64,000 bases of DNA, taken from contig CAYGKA010000003.1 in the NCBI GenBank assembly GCA_964350445.1, positions 1-64,000 on the forward strand, written 5' to 3'. Source of the stretch: Hwanghaeella sp964350445. GTDB lineage: Bacteria > Pseudomonadota > Alphaproteobacteria > UBA8366 > Aestuariispiraceae. A program made the position numbers and the translations under genes. The notes under the pieces are model-generated. The model saw only the letters and a list, made by a program, of their open reading frames with translations, had not been told where the DNA came from and did no database searches. This document shows, one piece after another, positions 25,685-34,428 of the stretch (positions within the stretch are counted from its first letter, which is position 1; the number at the start of each line of letters is the position of its first letter).

Positions 25685-26701
25685 ATGTCCGTACCCGACG
25701 GCCATCCGCTGATTTCCGGGCCGAAAACCGGCGTTTTGTTGGTTAATCTGGGAACGCCCGATGGCTATGACGTCAAATCCATGCGGCGCTATCTGGGCGA
25801 GTTTCTGTCCGATCGCCGGGTGATCGAGGCGCCGGCCTGGCTGTGGAAGCCGATCCTGCACGGCATCATCCTGAATACGCGGCCGAAAAAGTCCGGCAAG
25901 GCCTATGAAAAAATATGGATTCGGGAGACGAACGAGAGTCCGCTGCGGTTTTACACGCGCAAACAGGCTGATTCGGTTGCGGAACGATTCAAGGGTTCCG
26001 GGGTCGTTGTGGATTGGGCGATGCGCTATGGAACGCCGTCGATCGCCGACCGGATGGCGGCTTTGGAAGCCGCGGGGTGCCGCAGAATTCTTATCCTGGC
26101 GCTTTATCCGCAGTATTCCGCGGCCACAACCGCGTCGGTGCACGACAAGGCTTTCGAGTATCTTGGCTCGCGCCGTTGGCAGCCCGCGGTCAGGACGACC
26201 GAAGGCTTTCACGATCATCCCGCCTATATCGACGCCTTGGCGCAGAGCGTCCGGACACATCTGAAGGACAAGCCGGCGCCGGACATGATTCTGTGCAGTT
26301 TCCACGGGTTACCAAAGGAAAACCTGGACAAGGGCGATCCCTATCACTGTTTCTGCCAGAAGACCGGACGGTTGCTGGCCGAGGCGCTCGATTTGGGTCC
26401 GGAACGGTTTCGGGTTGTCTTCCAATCGCGGTTCGGGCCCAAGGAATGGCTGCAGCCTTACGCGGACAAGACCGTGGAGGAACTGGCCAAGGGCGGGACC
26501 AAGAGCATTGCCGTGATTTCCCCGGGTTTCGTGGCGGATTGCGTCGAAACGCTTGAGGAATTGGCCATCGGTCTGCAGGAAACCTTCCACGAGCATGGCG
26601 GGGAGGATTTCGATTATATTCCCTGTCTCAATGACGGGCCGGCGATGATGGACATTTTGGAAGGGTTGATCCGCCGGGAACTGGGCGGTTGGATCGACTA
26701 G
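25685..26701 (+). CDS. hemH: Ferrochelatase
   Basis: HemH inserts Fe2+ into protoporphyrin IX to make protoheme. The 338-residue protein begins with VLLVNLGTPDG, has MRYGTPSIADRM, the metal-site His in CSFHGLPKENLDKGDPY, and SPGFVADCVETLEELAI with the conserved Glu pair. The frame is open from further upstream as an overprint of hemE, but the ATG at 25685 follows GAGGGACC and gives the family length. Spacing to hemE is 32 bases. Confidence 0.96.
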   Translation: MSVPDGHPLISGPKTGVLLVNLGTPDGYDVKSMRRYLGEFLSDRRVIEAPAWLWKPILHGIILNTRPKKSGKAYEKIWIRETNESPLRFYTRKQADSVAERFKGSGVVVDWAMRYGTPSIADRMAALEAAGCRRILILALYPQYSAATTASVHDKAFEYLGSRRWQPAVRTTEGFHDHPAYIDALAQSVRTHLKDKPAPDMILCSFHGLPKENLDKGDPYHCFCQKTGRLLAEALDLGPERFRVVFQSRFGPKEWLQPYADKTVEELAKGGTKSIAVISPGFVADCVETLEELAIGLQETFHEHGGEDFDYIPCLNDGPAMMDILEGLIRRELGGWID

Positions 26702-26738
26702 GCGCGACTAAGTTTGGGAAACCTGGAAGGGCAGCGGA

Positions 26739-27161
26739 ATGTACGAATGGGTCAAGGTCATCCATATCCTGGCCGTCATCTCCTGGATGGCGGGACTGCT
26801 CTATCTGCCGCGGCTGTTCGTCTATCACAGCCAGGTGGCCGCCGGCAGCGAAGCGTCGGAGAAATTCAAGGTGATGGAGCGCAAGCTGCTGCGCGGCATC
26901 ATGAATCCGGCAATGATCGTCAGCTGGGTCTTCGGGTTGTGGACCGCGCATGAAATCGGCGCCTGGGATCAGGGCTGGTTTCACGGCAAGATGGCCCTGG
27001 TAATCCTGATGACCGCGTCCCATATGGTTTATGCGCGGCACCGGAAAACTTTTGAGCGGGACGCGAACGACCACAGCGAACGTTACTACCGCATCGTCAA
27101 CGAGGCGCCGGCTGTGTTGATGATCGGGATCGTTATTCTGGTCGTGGTAAAACCGTTTTAA
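26739..27161 (+). CDS. hemJ: Protoporphyrinogen IX oxidase HemJ
   Basis: HemJ is the membrane-bound, oxygen-independent form of protoporphyrinogen oxidase used by many Alphaproteobacteria. The 140-residue protein has four transmembrane segments: WVKVIHILAVISWMAGLLYLP, in which His is the likely heme ligand, IMNPAMIVSWVFGLW, MALVILMTASHMVYA and VLMIGIVILVVV. It closes a hemE-hemH-hemJ group that carries three of the last four heme steps. The missing step, coproporphyrinogen oxidase, is not in the window. Confidence 0.93.
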   Translation: MYEWVKVIHILAVISWMAGLLYLPRLFVYHSQVAAGSEASEKFKVMERKLLRGIMNPAMIVSWVFGLWTAHEIGAWDQGWFHGKMALVILMTASHMVYARHRKTFERDANDHSERYYRIVNEAPAVLMIGIVILVVVKPF

Positions 27162-27383
27162 GTGAAATGGTTATCGATTTCGTCTTTCCGGGATCAAGTA
27201 TCCGGCGTCATCAATTCGCCATTTGACAGCGGCGCGGCTATTGACTAACTAACCTTATCTTCAATCGGGCCGTTCCAAGGCTCGGGCAACGAATCCGCGT
27301 CGCCTTTCTGTACGGCCAACGCGAGACGCCAGCCCCTTTATCCTCCCAAGTCTTCGTTCGACGACGCCATCAGGCCAGAAAAC
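27162..27383 (+). promoter_or_regulatory. rho leader region with a candidate promoter
   Basis: A TTGACA hexamer at 27223-27228 is a perfect -35; 17 bases on is TAACTA (27246-27251), a poor -10. The resulting leader of about 125 bases is pyrimidine-rich near its end (CCAGCCCCTTTATCCTCCC), as expected for a Rho-binding site. Rho autoregulation through its leader is known in E. coli; here it is inference. Confidence 0.35.
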
Positions 27384-28646
27384 ATGCATCTCAAAGAACT
27401 TAAGAAGAAAACTCCGCCAGAACTCCTCAGCTTTGCGGAAGAGCTGGAGATCGAAAACGCCTCCACGCTGCGCAAACAGGAATTGATGTTCGCCTGTCTC
27501 AAACAGCTCGCGAACAACGATGTCGCGATCTATGGCGAGGGCGTGTTGGAAGTCCTGCAGGACGGGTTCGGTTTCCTACGCTCGCCGGAAGCGAATTATC
27601 TGGCCGGACCGGACGACATCTATGTCAGTCCCAGCCAAATTCGCCGGTTCGGTTTGCGCACCGGGGACACCGTCGAGGGTCAGATCCGGGCGCCGAAGGA
27701 TGGCGAACGGTATTTCGCCCTTTTGAAGGTGAACAACGTCAATTTCGATGAGCCGGACCGGGTTCGCCATCGGATCAATTTCGATAACCTCACGCCGCTC
27801 TATCCCGATGAGAAGCTGAAGCTTGAGATCGAGGGGAATGAAGGCAAGTCCAAGGACCTGTCGACGCGCGTCATCGATTTGATCTGTCCGCTGGGCAAGG
27901 GGCAGCGCGCGCTCGTCGTCGCGCCGCCGCGCACCGGTAAGACGATGATGATGCAGCAGATTGCGCATGCCATATCGTCCAACCACCCGGAAGTTTATCT
28001 GCTGGTTCTGCTGATCGACGAACGGCCGGAAGAAGTGACGGACATGCAGCGTTCCGTGAATGGCGAGGTTGTCAGCTCGACCTTCGACGAACCGGCTAAT
28101 CGTCACGTTCAGGTCGCGGAAATGGTGATCGAAAAGGCCAAACGCCTGGTCGAACACAAGCGCGACGTGGTCATCCTGCTGGATTCCATTACCCGCCTGG
28201 CGCGCGCCTATAACACCGTCGTTCCCAGTTCCGGCAAGGTGCTGACCGGTGGCGTCGATGCCAACGCGCTGCAGCGTCCGAAGCGGTTCTTCGGCGCGGC
28301 CCGCAACATTGAAGAGGGTGGGTCGCTGACGATCATCTCCACCGCGCTGATCGATACCGGCAGCCGGATGGACGAAGTCATTTTCGAAGAGTTCAAGGGC
28401 ACCGGTAACTCGGAAATCATTCTGGACCGGAAACTGTCCGACAAGCGCACCTTCCCGGCGATCGACATCACCAAGTCCGGGACCCGTAAGGAAGAGTTGC
28501 TTGTGGACAAGGGCGTCCTCAGCAAGATGTGGGTGCTGCGGCGCATTCTGATGCCGATGGGCGTCACCGATGCGATGGAGTTCCTGCTCGACAAGTTGAA
28601 AGAAACCAAGAACAACGACGACTTCTTCGATTCGATGAATCAGTAG
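27384..28646 (+). CDS. rho: Transcription termination factor Rho
   Basis: Rho is the hexameric RNA helicase that ends transcription of untranslated RNA. The 420-residue protein has an N-terminal helical domain, the RNA-binding cold-shock-like domain (EVLQDGFGFLRSPEANYL), Walker A APPRTGKT at about 180-187, Walker B LLIDERPEEVTDM, and the R-loop region DSITRLARAYN. It lacks the acidic or basic insertions found in some actinobacterial Rho proteins. An intrinsic terminator follows. Rho next to the hem genes and mnmE is a conserved origin-proximal order in Alphaproteobacteria. Confidence 0.98.
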   Translation: MHLKELKKKTPPELLSFAEELEIENASTLRKQELMFACLKQLANNDVAIYGEGVLEVLQDGFGFLRSPEANYLAGPDDIYVSPSQIRRFGLRTGDTVEGQIRAPKDGERYFALLKVNNVNFDEPDRVRHRINFDNLTPLYPDEKLKLEIEGNEGKSKDLSTRVIDLICPLGKGQRALVVAPPRTGKTMMMQQIAHAISSNHPEVYLLVLLIDERPEEVTDMQRSVNGEVVSSTFDEPANRHVQVAEMVIEKAKRLVEHKRDVVILLDSITRLARAYNTVVPSSGKVLTGGVDANALQRPKRFFGAARNIEEGGSLTIISTALIDTGSRMDEVIFEEFKGTGNSEIILDRKLSDKRTFPAIDITKSGTRKEELLVDKGVLSKMWVLRRILMPMGVTDAMEFLLDKLKETKNNDDFFDSMNQ

Positions 28647-28716
28647 TCCCATTACGATATCGTCCCGTTCGGGCAGCGCTGTTGGGGCGTCGCACGGGTC
28701 GGGAATAGAGAATTTG

Positions 28717-28755
28717 ACCGCCTCCGCCTCTCTTGGCCGGGGCGGTTTTTCTTTT
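28717..28755 (+). terminator. Rho-independent terminator of rho
   Basis: ACCGCCTCCGCC pairs with GGCCGGGGCGGT across a TCTCTT loop (one mismatch, one G-U), followed by TTTTTCTTTTT. It lies about 70 bases after the rho stop. Confidence 0.88.
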
Positions 28756-28848
28756 TCGGGCTTGAGTCAATCGGGGTTCACAGAGTCTGCATTAATTTTG
28801 GGCAGTGAAACTGCATATGCAGTCATGGGCCGTCGTGGAGCACCAAGG
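28756..28848. other. Short spacer with alternative hairpins
   Basis: This segment between two terminators contains alternating CTGC (28787), GCAGT (28802), ACTGC (28810) and GCAGT (28819) blocks, which can form mutually exclusive hairpins and a 14-bp palindrome, ACTGCATATGCAGT. No ORF is supported. It could be part of a small RNA that ends at the terminator at 28849, but I see no good promoter. Confidence 0.3.
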
Positions 28849-28880
28849 AAAAAGGGCGCCCGGTTCGAGGCGCCCTTTTT
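28849..28880. terminator. Bidirectional intrinsic terminator between rho and the quinone oxidoreductase
   Basis: A perfect 12-bp stem, AAAAAGGGCGCC with GGCGCCCTTTTT around an 8-base loop, gives a T-run on both strands. On the minus strand it lies 70 bases after the oxidoreductase stop and is probably its terminator. Confidence 0.88.
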
Positions 28881-28949
28881 GTGTTGCGGTCGATTTTGGC
28901 CCGATATTTAGCCCGCTATTTGGGCGGAAAACCGGTACGGTTAGGGATC

Positions 28950-29921
28950 TTACGGAATTAGGATCGTGGATCCGGTGGTTTTCCGGGCTTCCAGATCGCT
29001 ATGGGCCTGTTGGACTTCCGACAGCGGGTAGGATTGATTGACTTCGATCTTCACGCCCTTGCCGACAGCATCGAACAATGCGGTGGCGGATTCGACCAGA
29101 TCCGCCCGCGAGGCGGTATAGGTCATCAAGGTCGGACGCGTTACATAGAGCGACCCCTTCGCCGCCAGGATGCCCACATTGACGTTTTCGACCGGGCCGG
29201 ACGCGCTTCCGAAAGTGACCATCGTCCCGCGGGGCTGCAGACAGTCTAGCGACATTTCCCAGGTGTCCTTGCCGACCGAGTCATACACAACCGGCACGCC
29301 CTTGCCGTCCGTCAATTCCTTGACTTTCGAAACGACATCTTCGTCGCGGTAGAGGATGACGTGATCGCAGCCATGGGCTTTCGCCAGCGCGGCCTTTTCT
29401 TCAGAACCGGTGGTGCCGATGATGGTGACGCCGATCTGCTTCAGCCATTGGCAGGCGATCAAGCCGACGCCGCCGGCAGCGGCGTGGAAAAGAACCGTGT
29501 CGCCGGCTTTGACCTTGAAGGTCCGGCGGATCAAATACTCGACCGTCATGCCTTTCAACATCATGCCCGCGGCCTGCTTCGTTTCGATTCCGTCGGGAAT
29601 TTTCACGACCTTCTCGGCCGGCATCACGCGCTCGCTGGAATAGGAGCCGATCGGCCCAGTGCCATAGGCGATGCGGTCGCCGACGGCCAGGTCCGTGACA
29701 CCGTCACCCAGTTCCGTAACCGTACCGGCCGCTTCCAACCCGATGGGGGAGGGCATGGGCAGGGGATACAGGCCGCTGCGGTGATAGGTGTCGATGTAGT
29801 TGAGGCCGCAGGCGTCATGCGTGACGCGGATCTCGCCGGGGCCTGGCTTGCCGACATCGACGTCTTCATAGGTGAGTACTTCCGGCCCGCCGGTGCTGTG
29901 GATCCGAACGATTTTTGCCAT
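28950..29921 (-). CDS. NADPH:quinone oxidoreductase, zinc-independent MDR family
   Basis: This 323-residue protein is a medium-chain dehydrogenase/reductase of the quinone oxidoreductase (QOR) type. It has the N-terminal catalytic domain (DACGLNYIDTYHRSGLYP, then GLEAAGTVTELG) and the cofactor fold (LFHAAAGGVGLIACQWLKQ). It lacks the zinc-binding cysteines of alcohol dehydrogenases. QOR enzymes reduce quinones by one or two electrons with NADPH. AAGGGAGGT precedes the ATG. It is the only leftward gene in the stretch to the right of the origin and is a single-gene unit. Confidence 0.93.
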   Translation of the reverse strand: MAKIVRIHSTGGPEVLTYEDVDVGKPGPGEIRVTHDACGLNYIDTYHRSGLYPLPMPSPIGLEAAGTVTELGDGVTDLAVGDRIAYGTGPIGSYSSERVMPAEKVVKIPDGIETKQAAGMMLKGMTVEYLIRRTFKVKAGDTVLFHAAAGGVGLIACQWLKQIGVTIIGTTGSEEKAALAKAHGCDHVILYRDEDVVSKVKELTDGKGVPVVYDSVGKDTWEMSLDCLQPRGTMVTFGSASGPVENVNVGILAAKGSLYVTRPTLMTYTASRADLVESATALFDAVGKGVKIEVNQSYPLSEVQQAHSDLEARKTTGSTILIP

Positions 29922-30217
29922 CTAGATGACCTCCCTTGGATATATATGCCGACCGTCGTGATGCGCGGTCGGAAGATGTGGTGAAAACGGCCGGCTGAAG
30001 CGGCCGGTCCTGAACATGATATGGAGCGTTCCTTATGCTCTTGTAGGGGAAAGAAGGACAGGCGAAAACAGGGGCGGTAGAAAAACGTCCATGACGGGCC
30101 GGCGCAGGTTCCCGCGGGTTTCGTAACAACCGGAGCCCGGCCGAAACAGGGGGTTAAAGCCGTTCCGATTGCGCAGTGATTTGGACAATTTGCGGTTTGG
30201 CGCTTAAGGATTACTAG
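29922..30217. other. Divergent intergenic region between the quinone oxidoreductase and mnmE
   Basis: These 296 bases hold no supported gene. Both promoters should lie here. I see no clear consensus hexamers, parS site or hairpin terminator. Confidence 0.4.
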
Positions 30218-31540
30218 ATGTTGAATGGAGTGGTGGAAACCATTTACGCATTGTCGACTCCGGCGGGGCGCGGCGGTGTCGCGGTCATCCGCGTATCGGG
30301 CTCCCGTGCCGGCGATTGCCTGCCGGCGCTGGGGGTAGGGGCGGTTCCGAAACCGCGGGTCGCCACCCGCGCGACGCTGCGCCGGGCGGTGGATGGATCG
30401 CCGATCGACGACGCTTTACTGCTGTTCTTTCCCGGTCCGCACAGTTTCACCGGCGAGGATATCGTCGAACTCCACCTTCATGGCGGGTTGGCGATCATCG
30501 AGGCAGTTCAGGAGATCTTGGCCGGATGTTCCGGTTTTCGACTGGCCAATCCGGGAGAATTCACCCGCCGCGCTTTTGAGAACGGAAAAATCGATTTGGT
30601 CGAGGCCGAGGGGCTTGCCGATCTGATTGAGGCGGAGACGGAAGCGCAGCGTGTGCAGGCCCTGCGGCAGTTGAAGGGCAGTCTGAGCGACCTGTATCTG
30701 GGGTGGCAGAAGCGATTGGCGGACCAATTGGCGCTGATAGAGCTGGGATTGGACTTCTCGGACGAGGGCGATGTCGATGACGAGGACACGGCGCTCGACC
30801 GTGACTCCATGGAAAGCATTTTGGCGGAAATACAGGCCCATCTTGATGACGGCCGGCGGGGCGAGATCGTCCGCAACGGCGTAAGGGTGGCCATTGTCGG
30901 GGCCCCGAATGTCGGGAAGTCCAGTTTGCTGAATGCCTTGGCCCGGCGGGACGCGGCCATTGTCGCCGATATTCCCGGCACGACCCGGGACCGTGTGGAT
31001 GTCCACCTGAACCTGGGCGGGCAGTCGGTCATTCTCAGCGATACGGCGGGTCTGCGGGAATCGGAGGATTTGATTGAACGGGAAGGCATACGGCGCAGTC
31101 TTCTCGCCGCTTCCGAGGCGGACATTCTTCTGGTGATGGGGGAATGCGGATCCAGCGACCCTTTGCCGGCGATCGACTCCTCCGGGACCGAACCCATCAT
31201 GGTTTGGAATAAGGCGGATATCGCATCGCGGTCCGGCCGAGCGGGGATCCGTATTTCCGCAAAAACCGGGGAGGGCATGGCGGCCCTGGAACGGGCTTTG
31301 GCGGAGAGGGTGCGCGGCTTTGCCGTTCAGGGCGAGGCCCCGGTACTGACGCGGGCCCGTCACCGGGAAGCGGTGTCCTATGCGGCGGGGCGCCTTAGTG
31401 AGACCCTGGGGGAGCGCGATGCGGTGTTGTTGGCCGAACATCTTCGCGCCGCGGTGAGCGCCCTTGGCCGGGTGGTCGGTAAAGTCGATGTGGAGGATCT
31501 GCTGGACCGGATCTTTCGGGATTTTTGCATCGGGAAGTAG
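30218..31540 (+). CDS. mnmE: tRNA modification GTPase MnmE (TrmE)
   Basis: MnmE works with MnmG to place a (carboxymethyl)aminomethyl group on U34 of certain tRNAs. The 440-residue protein has the N-terminal formyl-THF-binding domain (TPAGRGGVAVIRVSG), a helical domain, and a G domain with GAPNVGKS (228-235), the DIPGTTRD switch, DTAGLRE and NKAD. It ends in FCIGK, the essential C-terminal Cys motif. mnmG follows, separated by a spacer with two parS sites. Confidence 0.97.
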   Translation: MLNGVVETIYALSTPAGRGGVAVIRVSGSRAGDCLPALGVGAVPKPRVATRATLRRAVDGSPIDDALLLFFPGPHSFTGEDIVELHLHGGLAIIEAVQEILAGCSGFRLANPGEFTRRAFENGKIDLVEAEGLADLIEAETEAQRVQALRQLKGSLSDLYLGWQKRLADQLALIELGLDFSDEGDVDDEDTALDRDSMESILAEIQAHLDDGRRGEIVRNGVRVAIVGAPNVGKSSLLNALARRDAAIVADIPGTTRDRVDVHLNLGGQSVILSDTAGLRESEDLIEREGIRRSLLAASEADILLVMGECGSSDPLPAIDSSGTEPIMVWNKADIASRSGRAGIRISAKTGEGMAALERALAERVRGFAVQGEAPVLTRARHREAVSYAAGRLSETLGERDAVLLAEHLRAAVSALGRVVGKVDVEDLLDRIFRDFCIGK

Positions 31541-31545
31541 GGGAG

Positions 31546-31561
31546 TGTTTCACGTGAAACA
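31546..31561. other. parS site 1
   Basis: A perfect 16-bp palindrome, TGTTTCACGTGAAACA, identical to the consensus bound by chromosomal ParB. It lies just after the mnmE stop codon. Confidence 0.96.
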
Positions 31562-31693
31562 TTGTGGCGGAGTCATCATCCGCCCTCTCGGACTGTTTGG
31601 GACCCAGAATCGAATCAAAGCCGATGGACGTGGAATCAAGCGTGAGTCAATGGCGAGTCAATGAGACAGGGTGTCTGTTTGAATACTTCCCAG

Positions 31694-31709
31694 TGTTTCA
31701 CGTGAAACA
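31694..31709. other. parS site 2
   Basis: A second identical TGTTTCACGTGAAACA palindrome, centred 148 bp from site 1, in the mnmE-mnmG spacer. Both sites leave room for an mnmG promoter between 31710 and 31816. Confidence 0.96.
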
Positions 31710-31816
31710 ATCTCCTTTGACGAATACTTGAATTGCTAGAGTCAAAAACCGATTGAGGGGGCGGGAACCCGCGATATCCCTTGATTTCGGCCCGTCTCAA
31801 CTCTACATTCCGCGCC

Positions 31817-33694
31817 ATGAAATCACCGGACAAGACTTGGGATGTTATCGTCGTCGGCGGCGGTCACGCCGGCTGTGAAGCCGCGGCGGCAGCGGCGCGC
31901 GCCGGTGCCAGGACGGCGTTGGTGACGCATAAGATCGAGACAATCGGGGAAATGTCCTGTAACCCGGCCATTGGCGGTTTGGGGAAGGGACATCTGGTCC
32001 GGGAGATCGACGCGCTGGATGGTGTGATGGGCCGGGCCATAGACCAGGCCGGCATTCAATTCCGTGTTTTGAACAAGAGCAAGGGGCCGGCGGTTCAAGG
32101 TCCACGGTCCCAGGCGGACCGCGCGCTCTACAAAGCGGCCATGAAAGCCATTCTGGCCGAGCAGGACAATCTTCACATTGTTCAAGGGGCGGTGGAGGAC
32201 CTTCTTCTGGATGAAACCGGAAAGGGCATTGCCGGCGTTGTCCTGTCTGACGGGCGCAGGCTTGCGACCGGCCGCGTCGTTCTGACCACTGGGACGTTCC
32301 TGCGGGGCGTCATTCATATCGGGCAAGAGACGCGCCCGGCAGGCCGGGTAGGGGATGACGCTTCCTATGGTCTCTCGGAAACCCTTGGCCGATTTGGTTT
32401 TCGCTTGGGGCGGTTGAAGACCGGGACGCCGGCCCGTTTGGACGGACGGACCATCGATTGGGACGGGTTGGACAAGCAGTACGCCGACCCGGTCCCGGAA
32501 CCATTCTCCACCTTGACCGAAAAGATCACGGTGCCGCAGGTCGCGTGTGGGATTACCTATACCAATGCGGAAAGCCATCGGGTCATTCGCGAGCATCTGC
32601 ATGAATCCGCGCTCTATTCGGGAAAGATCGAAGGTCTTGGCCCGCGCTATTGTCCTTCGATCGAGGACAAGGTTGTGCGCTTCGCGGATAGGGACCGGCA
32701 CCAAATTTTTCTGGAGCCGGAAGGGCTAAACGATCACACGGTCTATCCGAACGGGATTTCCACATCCTTGCCGGCCGCTGCGCAATTGGCCTTGTTGAAG
32801 ACCATTGCCGGGCTTGAACGAGCGGAGATGATCCGGCCGGGTTATGCGATCGAGTATGATTATGTCGACCCGCGCGAGCTGCGGCACAGTCTTGAAACCA
32901 AGAAGGTGGCCGGCCTGTATTTCGCGGGGCAGATCAACGGCACGACCGGGTATGAGGAAGCGGGTGCCCAGGGATTGATTGCCGGGGTGAACGCCGCATT
33001 GTCCGCCGGTGGGTCGTCGGATGTGTTTTTACCGGACCGCGCCGACGCTTATATCGGTGTCCTGGTCGACGACTTAGTGACACGCGGCGCGGATGAACCC
33101 TATCGCATGTTCACGTCACGGGCGGAGTTCCGATTGCGGCTTCGGGCGGATAATGCGGACGAACGGTTGACCGATTTGGGTCGGACCGTTGGTGTTATCG
33201 GATCGGAACGGGCGGCCCATTGGGCGGCGCGAAAGGCGGATTTGGAACAGGCCCGACAGGTTCTTCAGGCAGAGGCCCTGTCGCCCAATGAGCTCGGGCG
33301 TTTGGGCATCAAGGTCAATCAGGACGGCGTGCGCCGCACCGGGTTCGACGTGTTGGCGCAGCGGCTTGCGGACTGGCCGGTTCTGGAGAAAGTCTGGCCC
33401 GGTATCGCGGGCATTCCCGGGGACATCCGCGGCCGCCTGGCGGTCGATGCATCCTATGAAGGGTATCTTGTCCGGCAGGAGGCTGAGATTTCCGCCTATC
33501 GCCGTGATGAGAATCTGGTGTTGCCGGTTGATCTGGACTATCGCGCCATCGGTGGTCTTTCCAATGAAGTACGGCAAAAGCTTATGGACAGTGCGCCTGA
33601 AACCATCGGTTCGGCGGCGCGGATTCAGGGTGTGACGCCGGCGGCCGTCGTGGCCCTGCTGCGGCACGTGAAGAAGCGGAAAGCCGCGGCCTAG
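31817..33694 (+). CDS. mnmG: tRNA uridine modification enzyme MnmG (GidA)
   Basis: MnmG is the FAD-dependent partner of MnmE in tRNA wobble-uridine modification. The 625-residue protein starts with the FAD-binding VIVVGGGHAGCEAA, and has the family segments EMSCNPAIGGLGKGHLVREID and INGTTGYEEAGAQGLIAG with the conserved Gly-rich loop, followed by the C-terminal helical domain. An in-frame start 12 codons upstream is open, but the ATG at 31817 gives the normal N-terminus just before the FAD motif. Confidence 0.97.
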   Translation: MKSPDKTWDVIVVGGGHAGCEAAAAAARAGARTALVTHKIETIGEMSCNPAIGGLGKGHLVREIDALDGVMGRAIDQAGIQFRVLNKSKGPAVQGPRSQADRALYKAAMKAILAEQDNLHIVQGAVEDLLLDETGKGIAGVVLSDGRRLATGRVVLTTGTFLRGVIHIGQETRPAGRVGDDASYGLSETLGRFGFRLGRLKTGTPARLDGRTIDWDGLDKQYADPVPEPFSTLTEKITVPQVACGITYTNAESHRVIREHLHESALYSGKIEGLGPRYCPSIEDKVVRFADRDRHQIFLEPEGLNDHTVYPNGISTSLPAAAQLALLKTIAGLERAEMIRPGYAIEYDYVDPRELRHSLETKKVAGLYFAGQINGTTGYEEAGAQGLIAGVNAALSAGGSSDVFLPDRADAYIGVLVDDLVTRGADEPYRMFTSRAEFRLRLRADNADERLTDLGRTVGVIGSERAAHWAARKADLEQARQVLQAEALSPNELGRLGIKVNQDGVRRTGFDVLAQRLADWPVLEKVWPGIAGIPGDIRGRLAVDASYEGYLVRQEAEISAYRRDENLVLPVDLDYRAIGGLSNEVRQKLMDSAPETIGSAARIQGVTPAAVVALLRHVKKRKAAA

Positions 33695-33801
33695 GGTTTT
33701 CCGTCCGTGGGCCCGCAGGTTTTTCTTTTGCCCGACGATTTCCCGGGATATCCATAACAATCTCATCCCATTAGAAGGCCGGCTTGGCCGGAGCATGATT
33801 C

Positions 33802-34428
33802 GTGTCTTCCTATTCATTAAGCGACTGCGCGGCGGATCTGGTTGTTTCACGTGAAACAGAAGATCGTTTCACGCTGTTGGGCGAGCACCTGATCAAGTGG
33901 AATGAACGGATCAACCTCGTATCCAAGACGAGTCTGGACGATATGTGGCGCCGTCATTTCCTCGATTCCGGTCAATTGGCGGCGTTTATACCGCCGACAG
34001 CCCGCAGTTTGGCCGACCTAGGCAGCGGCGCGGGGTTTCCGGGTCTCGTCATGGCGGCCATGACGGATCTGGAAATTCATCTGATCGAGTCCGATACAAG
34101 AAAAGCGGTTTTTCTGAGGGAAGGGGCCCGGACGATTGGCCGCCCGGTCACGGTGCATCAGAAAAGAATTGAGTCATTGCAAGGGTTAGCGGTCGATGTT
34201 GTCACGGCACGTGCGCTGGCGCCGGTGGAAAAGCTTCTGGAATACGCCGAGCCGCTGTTAAAAAAAGACGGAATCGCACTCTTTTTAAAGGGAAATACGC
34301 TTCAAACCGAATTGACGGACTCAAAGAAGTCATGGCATATAGAATCCACGCAAAGCCGCAGCCGTTCCGATTCTTCAGGCTGCATCTTAAAAGTGGAGGC
34401 TTTCAGCCGTGTCAGAGATCGAAAATAG
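33802..34428 (+). CDS. rsmG: 16S rRNA (guanine527-N7)-methyltransferase RsmG (GidB)
   Basis: RsmG methylates G527 of 16S rRNA with S-adenosylmethionine. The 208-residue protein has the family N-terminus (VVSRETEDRFTLLGEHLIKWNERINLVS), the SAM-binding DLGSGAGFPGLV and the ARALAPVEKLLEYAEPLL region. The start is a GTG at 33802, 12 bases after a GGAG. The conserved VSRET stretch is encoded by DNA that is also a perfect parS site. The 3' end overlaps parA by 20 bases. Confidence 0.95.
   Translation: MSSYSLSDCAADLVVSRETEDRFTLLGEHLIKWNERINLVSKTSLDDMWRRHFLDSGQLAAFIPPTARSLADLGSGAGFPGLVMAAMTDLEIHLIESDTRKAVFLREGARTIGRPVTVHQKRIESLQGLAVDVVTARALAPVEKLLEYAEPLLKKDGIALFLKGNTLQTELTDSKKSWHIESTQSRSRSDSSGCILKVEAFSRVRDRK
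33843..33858. other. parS site 3, inside rsmG
   Basis: TGTTTCACGTGAAACA, identical to the other two sites, lies within the rsmG reading frame and encodes part of its conserved VVSRET segment. It is about 550 bp upstream of parA. Confidence 0.96.

Noticed and set aside
28714..28911. Possible 65-residue gene after rho
   Set aside because: It spans two intrinsic terminators.
33640..33680. CACGTG-containing sequence near the mnmG end as a fourth parS
   Set aside because: The flanks do not match; only the central CACGTG is present.
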